Positions 42,696 through 52,047 of a stretch of DNA of 64,000 nucleotides are shown one piece after another. The stretch's first letter is position 1. Each line of letters starts with the position of its first letter. The position numbers were made by a program, and so were the translations under genes. The stretch lies in assembly GCA_946480085.1 (NCBI GenBank), contig CAMLHZ010000002.1:310001-374000 (forward strand), read 5' to 3'. Below the pieces are notes generated by a model that saw only the letters and a list, made by a program, of their open reading frames with translations, was not told the origin of the DNA and made no database searches. The DNA comes from an uncultured Flavobacteriales bacterium. Its GTDB lineage: Bacteria > Bacteroidota > Bacteroidia > Flavobacteriales > Crocinitomicaceae.

Positions 42696-44231
42696 GTGAA
42701 ACCATCAAGTGAATTATTCAAGCTCATTAAATCGCTTTCAAAAAGTGAGAAACGGTTCTTCAAATTATCATCTGCGCTCCAATCGGGTGAAAAGAATTAC
42801 CTGAAGATCTTTGATTTTATTGAAAAACAGCCAAATTATAATGAAGACGAGCTGAAAAACGCTTTCATAGAAGAAACGTTTGTGAAGCATCTGCCGTCTG
42901 AAAAAAATCATTTATATCGATTAATTCTAAAGAGTTTACGGGTTTATTATAGTGAACAAAGTGCTTCCAGTATTCTGAAGCAAGAATTAAAGAATGTTGA
43001 AATTCTCTATTCGAAAGCGCTTTATAAGGAATGCGAGAAATTCGTGCAGCGCGCGAAAGTGTTGGCAAAAGAACATGAGGAGTTTTACTATTTATATGAA
43101 TTGATTTCATGGGAAAAGCGTTTGATGGAAGCTGCCTATGAAGATGGTGAGTTTAGTCAGGATTTAGATGTAATTGTAGCTGAGGAAGAAGACGTAATTG
43201 AAAAACTCAGGAATGTCGCTGAATACCAGGTGATCTACTCAAAGATCAATATGATATTCCGTTCCGGAGGATTTACCAGAAATGAAGCCGAGCGTAAGAT
43301 CGTTGACGATATTGCAGATTATCATTTGATAAAAGGTAAGAACACTGCGCTTTCAACACGTGCTTCATCGATGTGTTATTATATAAAAGGATTGTGCGCT
43401 GCAACTGTGCGCAATTATGAAGACAGTTTCCAATTCTTCAACAGAACGCGAGCTATTTTGGATAATAATCCTATGATTCGACAAGATCTGGCACAGCGTT
43501 ATGTAATGACGCTTTCCTTTTTAATTCGATGTCATATTGATATTAATCAGTTCGAAGAAGCGCAACAATTGATTCAGGAAATGCGTGCTTTGGAAAAACA
43601 AAAAGGATTCAATTCAACAGATATTTCACTACGTATATTAACAATCTCATATAATGCTGAGTTTGATTTGTTCCATGCCATAGGCGACTTTGCAAGAGCT
43701 AAGAAAATTGCTGAAGAAATTGAGCTTTTGGATGAAGATCTATTGGAAAAGATTCCAAAAGAACAATCTGTTTTATTCCTGTATAATAAGGCATATGCAT
43801 ATTTCGGAAATGGAGAATACAAACGTGCGTTAATGACCTTGAATGAGGTTTTGAATGATAACGAACAGCGTTTGCGTCAGGATATTTACAGTTTTGCGCG
43901 CATTTTCAATCTCATTATTCATTATGAGCTAGAGAACTTTGACTTTCTGGAGTATATTGTTAAATCGACAAACAGATACCTCAATAAATACGAGCGTGAC
44001 TACGAAATAGAGCAGTGTGTATTGAAGCATATTCGAAAGCTGGCTAAAATGATAACGCCTACTCAGCGAATGGAGATATTCGAGAAGTTGAAAGAGGAAG
44101 TTCATGAATTGATGAAGGAGCCGCAAGAACGTGTGATTTTGGAATATTTTCATCTTCCGGCATGGATAGAATCTAAATTGAAGAAAATTGAATTCGCAAA
44201 AGCGGTTCAGCAATATTCTGAGATTAAATAA
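42696..44231 (+). CDS. Uncharacterised large cytoplasmic protein, TPR-like helical
   Basis: A 511-aa protein with no signal or membrane segment. The start is GTG (42696). The N-terminus has the pattern SELFKLIKSLSKSEKRFFK and NEDELKNAFIEETF; the rest reads as helix pairs like TPR repeats (YNKAYAYFGNGEYKRALMTL, FEEAQQLIQEMRALEKQKG). Family recalled only as a conserved hypothetical protein of Bacteroidota. No enzymatic motif is seen. Confidence 0.6.
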   Translation: MKPSSELFKLIKSLSKSEKRFFKLSSALQSGEKNYLKIFDFIEKQPNYNEDELKNAFIEETFVKHLPSEKNHLYRLILKSLRVYYSEQSASSILKQELKNVEILYSKALYKECEKFVQRAKVLAKEHEEFYYLYELISWEKRLMEAAYEDGEFSQDLDVIVAEEEDVIEKLRNVAEYQVIYSKINMIFRSGGFTRNEAERKIVDDIADYHLIKGKNTALSTRASSMCYYIKGLCAATVRNYEDSFQFFNRTRAILDNNPMIRQDLAQRYVMTLSFLIRCHIDINQFEEAQQLIQEMRALEKQKGFNSTDISLRILTISYNAEFDLFHAIGDFARAKKIAEEIELLDEDLLEKIPKEQSVLFLYNKAYAYFGNGEYKRALMTLNEVLNDNEQRLRQDIYSFARIFNLIIHYELENFDFLEYIVKSTNRYLNKYERDYEIEQCVLKHIRKLAKMITPTQRMEIFEKLKEEVHELMKEPQERVILEYFHLPAWIESKLKKIEFAKAVQQYSEIK

Positions 44232-44260
44232 TCTTGAAAGCGTAATAAGAAAATAGAGAC

Positions 44261-44342
44261 GGTAAATCGTTTACCACATAAGAGCATAGAGCACATCGTT
44301 AATCTTGCTAAGGAATCTATGTTTACTATGTCTCTATGTGGT
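44261..44342. repeat. Intergenic inverted repeats before proS
   Basis: GGTAAA-tcg-TTTACC (44261-44275) overlaps a longer imperfect hairpin whose arms are ACCACATA..CATAG (44273-44289) and CTATG..TATGTGGT (44326-44342). Noncoding gap of about 190 bp. It may be a dispersed repeat. Confidence 0.5.
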
Positions 44343-44423
44343 TTGATAAAAACCTTCTTAATTCAAGTATGCAGTCGTACACACGTTAAATATGATTAAC
44401 TTCGGAGCCGTTTATAAATAAAG

Positions 44424-45899
44424 ATGGCACAGAAGTACGCAACAAGAGCAGAAGACTATTCCAAATGGTATAATGATTTGGTAGCAAGGGCAGATTTGGC
44501 TGAACATTCAGATGTAAAAGGATGTATGGTCATTAAACCCTATGGTTACGCTATTTGGGAAAACATGAGAGATATTTTGGACAAAAAGTTCAAAGAAACA
44601 GGTCATTCCAACGCATATTTTCCTTTGTTCATCCCCAAGTCTTATTTAAGTAAGGAAGCATCTCATATTGAAGGTTTTGCAAAGGAGTGTGCTGTTGTAA
44701 CGCATTATCGTTTGAAAACTGATCCAAACGGTGGTGGAGTTATCGTTGATCCGGATGCAAAATTGGAGGAGGAACTAATTGTTCGTCCTACTTCAGAAAC
44801 AATCATATGGAACTCTTACCAGAAATGGATTCAATCTTACCGCGATTTACCTATTCTTATTAATCAATGGGCAAATGTTGTTCGTTGGGAAATGAGAACG
44901 CGTTTGTTTTTGAGAACTACCGAATTTTTATGGCAGGAAGGTCATACAGCTCACGCAACGAAGCAAGAAGCAATTGATGAAACTGTTCAAATGTTGGACG
45001 TTTATACAGATTTCTCTGAAAATTATATGGCCGTTCCGGTAATTCGTGGACGTAAAACAGAGAGTGAACGTTTTGCCGGTGCGGATGATACATATTGTAT
45101 TGAAGCAATGATGCAGGATGGAAAAGCCCTTCAGGCTGGGACATCACATTTCCTTGGGCAGAATTTTGCCAAAGCATTTGAAGTAAAGTTTACCGATAAA
45201 GAAGGAAAGTTGGATTATGTTTGGGCAACGTCATGGGGTGTTTCTACACGTTTGATGGGGGCGTTGATCATGACGCATTCAGATGATGAAGGTTTGGTTT
45301 TACCGCCGGCTTTGGCTCCAATTCATGTGGTAATTGTTCCAATTCATAGAACAGATGAAGATTTAGCCAATATTACTGCTCAGGTTGAGAAGCTTACGGC
45401 AGAATTGAAAGGATTAGATATTCGCGTTAAATACGACAAGGATGATCAAAAACGTCCGGGATGGAAATTTGCTGAATATGAAGCAAAAGGAGTTCCGGTT
45501 CGTTTAGCAATTGGTCCACGCGATTTGGAGAATGGAGTAGTGGAATTGGCGAGAAGAGATACAAAAGAGAAAAGTTCAGTTCCATTAGAAGGATTGGCTT
45601 CTTATATCCAGAACTTGTTGAAGGAAATTCAGGACAATCTTTTGAATCGAGCTAAAAACTACAGAACGGAGAATATGCGTGAAGTAGATACTTACGCTGA
45701 ATTCAAAACACTACTTGAAAAAGAAGGCGGATTCTTTTTGGCGCATTGGGATGGAACGAAAGAAACGGAAGAATTGGTCAAACAGGAGACGAAAGCGACT
45801 ATTCGTTGTATTCCTTTAGATATGCCAGCTGAACCAGGGGTTTGTATGGTAACAGGGAAACCGTCAGCGGGAAGAGTAGTTTTTGCTAAAGCATACTAG
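44424..45899 (+). CDS. proS: Prolyl-tRNA synthetase, archaeal/eukaryotic-like (type 3)
   Basis: A 491-aa class II synthetase charging tRNA-Pro. The N-terminus ([31 protein letters not shown]) and motif 2/3 regions ([28 protein letters not shown]-like [13 protein letters not shown]) with the anticodon-binding and C-terminal zinc-like domain mark the short, archaeal-like ProS used by Bacteroidota. Lacks the editing INS domain. Monocistronic with a TAACTTCG (44397-44404) variant -7 box. Confidence 0.95.
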   Translation: MAQKYATRAEDYSKWYNDLVARADLAEHSDVKGCMVIKPYGYAIWENMRDILDKKFKETGHSNAYFPLFIPKSYLSKEASHIEGFAKECAVVTHYRLKTDPNGGGVIVDPDAKLEEELIVRPTSETIIWNSYQKWIQSYRDLPILINQWANVVRWEMRTRLFLRTTEFLWQEGHTAHATKQEAIDETVQMLDVYTDFSENYMAVPVIRGRKTESERFAGADDTYCIEAMMQDGKALQAGTSHFLGQNFAKAFEVKFTDKEGKLDYVWATSWGVSTRLMGALIMTHSDDEGLVLPPALAPIHVVIVPIHRTDEDLANITAQVEKLTAELKGLDIRVKYDKDDQKRPGWKFAEYEAKGVPVRLAIGPRDLENGVVELARRDTKEKSSVPLEGLASYIQNLLKEIQDNLLNRAKNYRTENMREVDTYAEFKTLLEKEGGFFLAHWDGTKETEELVKQETKATIRCIPLDMPAEPGVCMVTGKPSAGRVVFAKAY

Positions 45900-45908
45900 A
45901 TAAATTAT

Positions 45909-45962
45909 CAATTATGAATTATCAAGAAAAGAAACAACTTTTACATTGATAATTCATAATTG
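45909..45962. repeat. 17-bp perfect inverted repeat after proS
   Basis: CAATTATGAATTATCAA (45909-45925) and its exact complement TTGATAATTCATAATTG (45946-45962), 20-nt loop. May act as a transcription terminator or a dispersed AT-rich hairpin. Confidence 0.75.
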
Positions 45963-45983
45963 TATCATTGATAATTGAGTTCT

Positions 45984-46661
45984 ATGGATACACGTCAGGT
46001 TATACAACAGTTATTAGAGAAGAAAGCAGCTCTGAAACAAGATATTTACCAGGATACACGAAATCATTTTGATCGTTTCAAGAAACATCTGCATGAAGAA
46101 GTGAATCAATTGCGTGAATTGGTAAAGGATGAACGTGTTCGACTAAAAATTGAAGATCAAGGCGATTTTCAGGTTCGGGTTTTCATTGGTGGAGATGTGC
46201 TTGTCTTTCAAATGCATTCGAACATTTTCAGATTGCCAGATGAACATGCTCTCTGGAAATCAGATTACATGAAAGAAGACGCTGAGCGTGGTTATTTTGG
46301 TATTATAAACATCTATAACTTTTTGGCAGATTCTTACCTTCAAAATCGATTGAATGACGTTGGTTATTTAATTGGCCGAATTTTCATTAATAAAGATGAG
46401 AATTACATGGTCGAAGGAAAGGGGCAGCTTGGGTTTTTGTTCCGCGATTTGACACATGAAAAAATTAATGATGCAATAATGCGACACATTATTCATGTTT
46501 CTTTTGTCTATGCTTTAGAGTTTGATTTGTTGACTCCGCCTTATGAATTGGTGTCAAAAGCGACAGTTATTCAGATGATAGAGTTGAATGCAAATCAAAG
46601 TATGCAAACGGGTAAACGATTGGGTTTCAAATTTGAAGCAGAAGACAATGATTTTTTTTAA
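45984..46661 (+). CDS. Conserved uncharacterised protein
   Basis: A 225-aa cytoplasmic protein (from the ATG at 45984; an earlier TTG at 45975 adds only three residues). N-terminal heptad-like helix (VIQQLLEKKAALKQDIYQ, HLHEEVNQLRELVKDE), then a beta-rich domain (QVRVFIGGDVLVFQMHS) and GYLIGRIFINKDENYMVEG. Not recognised beyond a Bacteroidota conserved protein. It follows proS closely, possibly cotranscribed. Confidence 0.6.
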   Translation: MDTRQVIQQLLEKKAALKQDIYQDTRNHFDRFKKHLHEEVNQLRELVKDERVRLKIEDQGDFQVRVFIGGDVLVFQMHSNIFRLPDEHALWKSDYMKEDAERGYFGIINIYNFLADSYLQNRLNDVGYLIGRIFINKDENYMVEGKGQLGFLFRDLTHEKINDAIMRHIIHVSFVYALEFDLLTPPYELVSKATVIQMIELNANQSMQTGKRLGFKFEAEDNDFF

Positions 46662-46680
46662 GAAAAAAATAACCTAGCCC

Positions 46681-46710
46681 TTGTATTACTAAAAAATAGA
46701 GGTATATTTG
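46681..46710 (+). promoter_or_regulatory. Strong Bacteroidota promoter for the tRNA-Glu/rpsT unit
   Basis: TTG (46681-46683), 19-nt spacer, TATATTTG (46703-46710); transcript would start about 46716, 15 nt before the first tRNA. Confidence 0.8.
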
Positions 46711-46730
46711 CACTCCGAAATCAAAAAAAC

Positions 46731-46802
46731 GGCCCATTCGTCTAACGGTTAGGACATGCGGTTTTCATCCGTAAAATAGGAGTTCGATTCTCCTATGGGC
46801 TA
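46731..46802 (+). tRNA. tRNA-Glu (TTC), divergent copy
   Basis: 72-nt cloverleaf. Acceptor GGCCCAT/ATGGGCT plus A; anticodon arm TGCGG-TTTTCAT-CCGTA with anticodon TTC; T arm AGGAG-TTCGATT-CTCCT. The anticodon stem has one G-T pair and differs from the neighbouring tRNA-Glu, and the variable region reads AAAAT rather than TAACA. CCA is not encoded. Confidence 0.93.
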
Positions 46803-46848
46803 CAAAGTTTCAAAAGCGTTGAAACTAATATTAAAAAGAAAAAAATAC

Positions 46849-46920
46849 GGCCCATTCGTCTAGTGGTTAGGACGCCAGGTTTTCATCCTGGTAACAGGAG
46901 TTCGATTCTCCTATGGGCTG
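46849..46920 (+). tRNA. tRNA-Glu (TTC)
   Basis: 72-nt cloverleaf with perfect anticodon stem CCAGG/CCTGG around TTTTCAT (anticodon TTC); acceptor GGCCCAT/ATGGGCT plus G. Lies 46 nt after the first tRNA-Glu in the same transcription unit and just before rpsT. Confidence 0.96.
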
Positions 46921-46952
46921 CAAGTTAATTGTATAACTATTTAGAAATAAAA

Positions 46953-47204
46953 ATGGCAAATCATAAGTCAGCTCAAAAAAGAATCCGCTCTAACGATGTT
47001 AAACGTTTGCGTAATAAATACCAACACAAAACAACTCGTAACGCTATGCGTAAGTTGCGTGCATCGAAAGATAAAAAGGAGGCTCTTGAGTTATTGCCTA
47101 ACGTAACATCTATGTTGGATAAGTTAGCGAAACGCAATATCATTCACAAAAATAAAGCTGCTAACCTTAAATCAGGTTTGGCAACTTTGGTGAACAAACT
47201 ATAA
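46953..47204 (+). CDS. rpsT: 30S ribosomal protein S20
   Basis: An 83-aa basic ribosomal protein: [30 protein letters not shown], and [21 protein letters not shown] at the C-terminus match S20. Starting at 46953 gives the standard length. It lies 32 nt after tRNA-Glu and likely shares the promoter at 46681-46710; a terminator follows. Confidence 0.97.
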   Translation: MANHKSAQKRIRSNDVKRLRNKYQHKTTRNAMRKLRASKDKKEALELLPNVTSMLDKLAKRNIIHKNKAANLKSGLATLVNKL

Positions 47205-47226
47205 GAAATTAATTTCTATTTGACTT

Positions 47227-47263
47227 AGGTCTTGTCAGTCCGCGGACAGATAAGACCTTTTTC
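47227..47263 (+). terminator. Terminator after rpsT
   Basis: AGGTCTT / AAGACCT outer stem with inner GTCC/GGAC pairing, then TTTTT. Confidence 0.85.
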
Positions 47264-47278
47264 GTTTTATTTGTACTC

Positions 47279-48994
47279 ATGATAAATCGATGGTTAATTG
47301 TGGTTCTACTCATAACTTGTAAGTCGCTTACAAGCTATGGACAATCGCCTTTTTATCATTTCTTTGAGGACACCATACAGCCAGGTTATCGCATTTCTAA
47401 GACTTTAGATTCTACTGATGCCTTTTGTTCTCCTTATGCGAGTACAACAGTTCAATTCTTTCAACCATCGCTTCGATCATTCAGTTTTGGTCAGTTTAAT
47501 TCGCTTCCGGTCGTCAATAGTAAGAGAAGATATTCATCTATTCCACACATCGGTTTTGCCTACAGCATGGGGTCAAATACTCAGCAGCTAGGGAAGATAT
47601 CTTATACTCAAACGATAGACTCAATTAATTTTGTTCAAATGGATTATTTGCGCCAGTCTACCAATGGTGCAATGCGAAATCAGGATTTGACACGAAATCA
47701 ATTGGATTTTTCATGGCTTAGAAGAGGGAAATTCTATGGCTCTGCCCTTGGCGTAAAAATGCTCTCGTTAGAACAAGGATTAAATGGAGGGTTGTTAGGT
47801 GATGTGATTCAAAATGATTTTGGACTGGAGTTTCAGGATGTCAAAAAATCCAACGCCCGACAAAAGTACATTGTTGTTGATGGCAAATTTGAGAACTTCT
47901 TTTCCTTCGTTTCTAATGAGAATTTGAAAACCGGATTCTTTCTGAGTCCATTTGTGAAAGTAGCAAGCAAGCGCTATACAGAGACTGATACCTTACTTCA
48001 GATCTATGGAGCAGTTAACCACGATACATTAACAACACAGGATTTTTGGCAGAAAGGTGAAGTAGGAGCAAGCGCTGGGTACTTTTTTCACACCAAACCT
48101 TTTGTCATTAATGGTGGTGTTGAAGTAAAATATTGGGATTTCGACAATTTCTCAATTCACAACGATACATTGGAAATTTCTGCAGTTGGAGATTTAATCG
48201 TTGATCTGAAATCGGGATGGAACTGGAAGAACTCTGCTAAAATCAATGTTATTGGTGCTTTAGGTGAATTCTCAGCAGCGTCAAGATTGCATAAGAAGTT
48301 TGGGGTTATCGATGTTGATGTTAATGCAAATGCAGGCAGAAGATATCCTCAGAATTATCAGAGAAATTACTTTGGAAATACAATTGCTTATTCCTGGAAT
48401 ACCAAAACGCAGGAAACCTATATTCTTGCCAATGGTAATGTAAACATACATGTCAAAGGTCAAATCATTCAGTTATTCGGTGGAGTTGATCAACGTTTCA
48501 ATATGCCTTTGTTCTTCAATAATCAATGGCGACAAGATACGTTAACAACATTGTCGTATGCTAAAATTGGTGGTGGAATTGATTTTCAGTGGAAGAAACT
48601 ACTTCTGCAGCCGAAGGTGATTTTTCAAGTTGCAAGTATAAATGTTGTTCCTTCGTTGATCTTCCAAGCTCGATTAGCTTATAATGGAACAATTTTCAAA
48701 GCAAAGAAATTGAGAAACGTGACCGGAATCGATTTTGGATATTCTACTGCTTACGATTTAATGGCGTATACACCAATGATGGATGTTTATTCGTTAAACA
48801 ATTCAGGATTGAATTTTACTGCAATGCCCAAACTTCATTTCTTCACGCAATTTGATCTGGGTTATTTCCGCTGGTTCATTCGTATCGAGAATATAGAGCA
48901 AGCTTTCCAGAAGCAAACGAACATGGAAGCTATTGGTTATCCAGTTATGCCTTTACAGCTACGTTTTGGCGTTTCTTGGGACCTGTTCAATTAA
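47279..48994 (+). CDS. Putative outer-membrane beta-barrel porin (Porin_10-like)
   Basis: A 571-aa exported protein with a signal peptide ending near SYGQ (22). The body is made of alternating amphipathic beta strands ending in aromatic residues (FGVSWDLFN terminus with the C-terminal F-x-N/aromatic pattern), as expected for an outer-membrane barrel. The opening (FEDTIQPGYRISKTLDSTDAF) and IGFAYSMGSNTQ fit the Bacteroidota 'putative porin' group (Porin_10, moderate certainty). Substrate unknown. Single gene after rpsT. Confidence 0.65.
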   Translation: MINRWLIVVLLITCKSLTSYGQSPFYHFFEDTIQPGYRISKTLDSTDAFCSPYASTTVQFFQPSLRSFSFGQFNSLPVVNSKRRYSSIPHIGFAYSMGSNTQQLGKISYTQTIDSINFVQMDYLRQSTNGAMRNQDLTRNQLDFSWLRRGKFYGSALGVKMLSLEQGLNGGLLGDVIQNDFGLEFQDVKKSNARQKYIVVDGKFENFFSFVSNENLKTGFFLSPFVKVASKRYTETDTLLQIYGAVNHDTLTTQDFWQKGEVGASAGYFFHTKPFVINGGVEVKYWDFDNFSIHNDTLEISAVGDLIVDLKSGWNWKNSAKINVIGALGEFSAASRLHKKFGVIDVDVNANAGRRYPQNYQRNYFGNTIAYSWNTKTQETYILANGNVNIHVKGQIIQLFGGVDQRFNMPLFFNNQWRQDTLTTLSYAKIGGGIDFQWKKLLLQPKVIFQVASINVVPSLIFQARLAYNGTIFKAKKLRNVTGIDFGYSTAYDLMAYTPMMDVYSLNNSGLNFTAMPKLHFFTQFDLGYFRWFIRIENIEQAFQKQTNMEAIGYPVMPLQLRFGVSWDLFN

Positions 48995-49001
48995 TTGAAA
49001 C

Positions 49002-49113
49002 CTCCGATTCCGCTCGGTTACCCTTTGCTTAATCTAAAAGGTTATCGAGCGGAGTCAAGATAACTTTTCTGTTTTGATTTTTGACTTATAAATTGGTCGC
49101 TGAGCGGAGTCGA
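49002..49113. repeat. Three dispersed GAGCGGAGTCGA-type repeats
   Basis: CCGATTCCGCTCGGTTACC (49005-49023), GGTTATCGAGCGGAGTCAAGA (from 49041; first 15 shown count toward the family core) and GGTCGCTGAGCGGAGTCGAAG (from 49093) lie between the porin stop and fabG. Same family as at 16717 and 20405. Confidence 0.75.
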
Positions 49114-49128
49114 AGTGCCAATTTATTC

Positions 49129-49136
49129 TATCTTTG
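49129..49136 (+). promoter_or_regulatory. -7 box for fabG
   Basis: TATCTTTG, 18 nt before the ATG at 49155, immediately next to the repeat copy. Confidence 0.55.
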
Positions 49137-49154
49137 AAGCCAAAATCAAAAACA

Positions 49155-49901
49155 ATGGGATTATTAGAGAATAAGGTTGTACTTATCACCGGAGCATCTC
49201 GTGGAATTGGAAAGTCAATTGCAGAAGAGTGTGTAAAACAAGGTGCTAAAGTTGCATTTACATATTTGTCTTCAGAAGAGAAGGCTAGAGCATTAGAAGC
49301 TGAGCTTTCTGCAAATGGTGGAGTGGCAAAAGGATTTAAATCTGACGCAGCGAAATTTGACGAAGCTCAAAAATTAGTTGATGATGTTGTTGCTGAATTC
49401 GGAACGATTGATGTTTTGGTTAACAACGCCGGAATTACTCGCGATACATTATTGATGAGAATGACAGAGGAGCAATGGGATGAAGTGATCAATACGAACT
49501 TGAAGTCTGCTTTTAACCTTACAAAAGCAGTTCAACGTCCAATGTTGAAAGCGCGTTCTGGTTCGATTATCAATATGTCATCTGTTGTTGGAGTTAGTGG
49601 AAATGCTGGTCAGGCAAACTATGCTGCTTCAAAAGCTGGATTAATTGGTTTCACGAAATCTGTGGCTCAGGAATTGGGATCTAGAAACATTCGTTGTAAT
49701 GCTATTGCTCCAGGATTTATCGAAACTGAAATGACTGCTGCTTTGGATCAGAAAGTGGTAGAAGAGTGGAGATCAACAATTCCGTTAAAAAGAGGTGGTT
49801 CTCCGAAAGATGTTGCGGATGCAACTGTTTTCTTAGGATCAGATATGTCGGCCTATATTACAGGACAAACCATTCACGTTTGTGGAGGAATGTTGATGTA
49901 A
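49155..49901 (+). CDS. fabG: 3-oxoacyl-[ACP] reductase
   Basis: A 248-aa NADPH-dependent short-chain dehydrogenase of fatty acid elongation. ITGASRGIGKSIAE (11-24) is the cofactor motif; the catalytic Ser143, Tyr156 and Lys160 lie in NMSSVVGVSGNAGQANYAASK; LVNNAGITRDTLLMRM and the C-terminal ITGQTIHVCGGMLM are FabG-specific. An ORF starting at a TTG in the -7 box is not credible. Monocistronic with a terminator. Confidence 0.95.
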   Translation: MGLLENKVVLITGASRGIGKSIAEECVKQGAKVAFTYLSSEEKARALEAELSANGGVAKGFKSDAAKFDEAQKLVDDVVAEFGTIDVLVNNAGITRDTLLMRMTEEQWDEVINTNLKSAFNLTKAVQRPMLKARSGSIINMSSVVGVSGNAGQANYAASKAGLIGFTKSVAQELGSRNIRCNAIAPGFIETEMTAALDQKVVEEWRSTIPLKRGGSPKDVADATVFLGSDMSAYITGQTIHVCGGMLM

Positions 49902-49921
49902 GACATGAAATAATATTTGTG

Positions 49922-49955
49922 AAACCGTTCTTGATTTTCAGGAGCGGTTTTTTGT
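49922..49955 (+). terminator. Terminator after fabG
   Basis: AAACCGTTC / GAGCGGTTT stem followed by TTT; 20 nt after the stop codon. Confidence 0.8.
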
Positions 49956-50082
49956 TTCTAGGATTCCAATTTTAAAGACCGCAAAAAACAATATGGTAAT
50001 ATTGTTGAAATAGTCTGAGACTGAATTACGTCCAATCTAAAATCTCAAGTCAGGAGAAATAGGAAATCAAGGATTTTTTTGA

Positions 50083-51939
50083 TTAGATCAAAAACTCCGC
50101 AATCAAATCTGCTTTGTGAGTAGTCTCAACAACCGGGAAATCGAACCAACTCTGTAATTTTTTATCGAATCCTGAATTGTTCAAATAGGAATTCAATGCC
50201 TGATTTAATCCTTTGGTATAAAGCGTGTGATTAGCTCCAAGAGGATCGTCATGATACAAGTCATTTTGAGCAAATCCTTCAAATGTCGGTCCGGAGATAG
50301 TAATTCCAAATTCTTCCGGATTCTGACCAATTGGACTATGAGCTGTTGCCGTGAACTGATGCCAGAATGCAGATTGAATACAGTTTTTCTCAAATAATTG
50401 TCTGACGATTTCCAAAGAATCAATTGTTTCCTGCTCTGTTTCAGTCGGAAATCCGTACATGAGGTAAGCGTGGACGAGAATATTATTTTGAGAAAAATTA
50501 TTTGTCACTTTGGTAACTTGTTTAATGTCAACTCCCTTTTTCATTTTCGACAATAATCTGTCTGAAGCGACTTCTAAACCGCCAGTTACGGCAATACATC
50601 CAGATTTAGCCATGAGTTCACACAATTCGAAATCAAACGTTTTTTCAAAACGTATATTTGTCCACCATGTAATTTTCAGGTTTCGTTCAATCAACTTTTC
50701 CGATAAAGATCGGAGCATTTTAGGTGGAGCAGCTTCGTCAACAAAATGAAAACCCGTGATACCTGTATCTTCTATTACTTTCTCGATCTTGTTTACCAGA
50801 TCCTCAGCAGTTGTATTTTGATAGTTGCCAATGTAATCCAAACTCACATCACAGAAGGAACATTGTTTCCAATAACAGCCGTGCGATATGGTTAGTTTAT
50901 TCCATCGTGCATCCGTCCACATTCTATGCATTGGATTCACAACATCTAAAAATGAAACATACTTGTGAAACGGCAATCCTGAATAATTTGGAGCTGGTAA
51001 ATTCTTGTGATGATAAATAGTATTCGGTGTTTTATTCTTGTAAACCACTTTTTTCTTTTCCAATACAAAAGTTCGTTCCAATTCGCTGCTGTCAATTGAT
51101 CCCTCCAGATAGGAAACCATTTTTAAAAGCGGACCTTCACCATCATCCAGTGAAATGAAATCAACAAACTTAAAAATACGCGGATCCGAAAGTGAACGCA
51201 ATTCGGTATTGCAGTATCCACCCCCAAAGGCAATGGAAATATCGGGAAAGAACTGTTTTATGAATTGTGAACAACGCAATGCAGAGAATAGATTTCCAGG
51301 AAAGGGAATTGTAAAACAGATAAGTTTTGGAGAATACAATTTGATTTGATCTTCCAAAATGTTAAACATTTCATCTTCAATCAGCGTTGGCTGATAATGT
51401 AAAAACTCATCAATTTGATCAAAACTTGTTGCAGCGGTTGCAATTTGCTCCGCATATTTTGTAAAGGCAAAGAACTCGTCTACGTTCGCTTGAATGAAAT
51501 CACCGATTTCCTCAATGAACAATGTTGAATAATGTTTGGCTTTATCGATGACTCCAATATCGCCATCTTCCCATTTTATTTCCTTGTTGACTTTCATTTG
51601 ACGATGTCCGGCAGGAAAAAAATCGGGCTTAAGCAGCTGATGAGCAGTTTCAATATCTTGTTTTTGTAGAAATGCGATAACTGTATCTATCCTTGAAATG
51701 TACTTCTCCTTCAGTTTGGAAATTTCAGGATAATGATAGTTTCCGGTATCAACGGCTTCCTGAAAGATCTCACGTAGAAATTTGCTGGTGAAAACAGAGG
51801 TAAAAAGTTCAATACTCAAATCACAATGAGAAGCAGAAATATCATGTGCTTCCAAAAAACCTTTTAAATAAGAGGTTGCAGGATACGCAGTGTTCAACTG
51901 TGTAAACGGCGGTGTAATTAAAAGAAGCTTTGGACGCAT
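50083..51939 (-). CDS. B12-binding domain radical SAM enzyme
   Basis: A 618-aa cytosolic enzyme. The N-terminal half (about 1-290) looks like a cobalamin-binding Rossmann domain (PKLLLITPPF, ISIAFGGGYCNTE, FVDFISLDDGEG); the radical SAM part starts near 345 with LTISHGCYWKQCSFC, cluster cysteines 355, 360 and 363 in a CX4CX2C pattern instead of CX3CX2C. TGFHFVDEAAPP, WWTNIRFEK and MYGFPTETEQETIDSL continue the barrel. A -7 box (TATCTTTG, 51944-51951) lies 4 nt upstream of the ATG. No cognate substrate gene sits next to it; function unknown. Confidence 0.85.
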   Translation of the reverse strand: MRPKLLLITPPFTQLNTAYPATSYLKGFLEAHDISASHCDLSIELFTSVFTSKFLREIFQEAVDTGNYHYPEISKLKEKYISRIDTVIAFLQKQDIETAHQLLKPDFFPAGHRQMKVNKEIKWEDGDIGVIDKAKHYSTLFIEEIGDFIQANVDEFFAFTKYAEQIATAATSFDQIDEFLHYQPTLIEDEMFNILEDQIKLYSPKLICFTIPFPGNLFSALRCSQFIKQFFPDISIAFGGGYCNTELRSLSDPRIFKFVDFISLDDGEGPLLKMVSYLEGSIDSSELERTFVLEKKKVVYKNKTPNTIYHHKNLPAPNYSGLPFHKYVSFLDVVNPMHRMWTDARWNKLTISHGCYWKQCSFCDVSLDYIGNYQNTTAEDLVNKIEKVIEDTGITGFHFVDEAAPPKMLRSLSEKLIERNLKITWWTNIRFEKTFDFELCELMAKSGCIAVTGGLEVASDRLLSKMKKGVDIKQVTKVTNNFSQNNILVHAYLMYGFPTETEQETIDSLEIVRQLFEKNCIQSAFWHQFTATAHSPIGQNPEEFGITISGPTFEGFAQNDLYHDDPLGANHTLYTKGLNQALNSYLNNSGFDKKLQSWFDFPVVETTHKADLIAEFLI

Positions 51940-51943
51940 TGCG

Positions 51944-51951
51944 CAAAGATA
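51944..51951 (-). promoter_or_regulatory. -7 box 4 nt before the radical SAM start codon
   Basis: Reverse strand TATCTTTG, then CGCA and the ATG at 51939. Confidence 0.5.
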
Positions 51952-51980
51952 GAGTTATGATTTGATTCGTAAAAACAAAA

Positions 51981-52009
51981 ATCCCGATCCGCCTGAGGCG
52001 GACCGGGAT
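51981..52009 (-). terminator. Terminator of the TonB receptor/DUF4374 operon
   Basis: ATCCCG-a-TCCGCC-tga-GGCGGA-c-CGGGAT: a GC-rich stem with one mismatch pair. On the reverse strand it is followed by TTTTTGTTTTT. Confidence 0.9.
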
Positions 52010-52047
52010 GTTCGAAAAAATTATAAAAAGCTAACTGAGTAGGTAGG

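Noticed and set aside
49134..49154. Earlier start of fabG
   Set aside because: The codon is a TTG inside the -7 box; the family N-terminus begins at the ATG at 49155.
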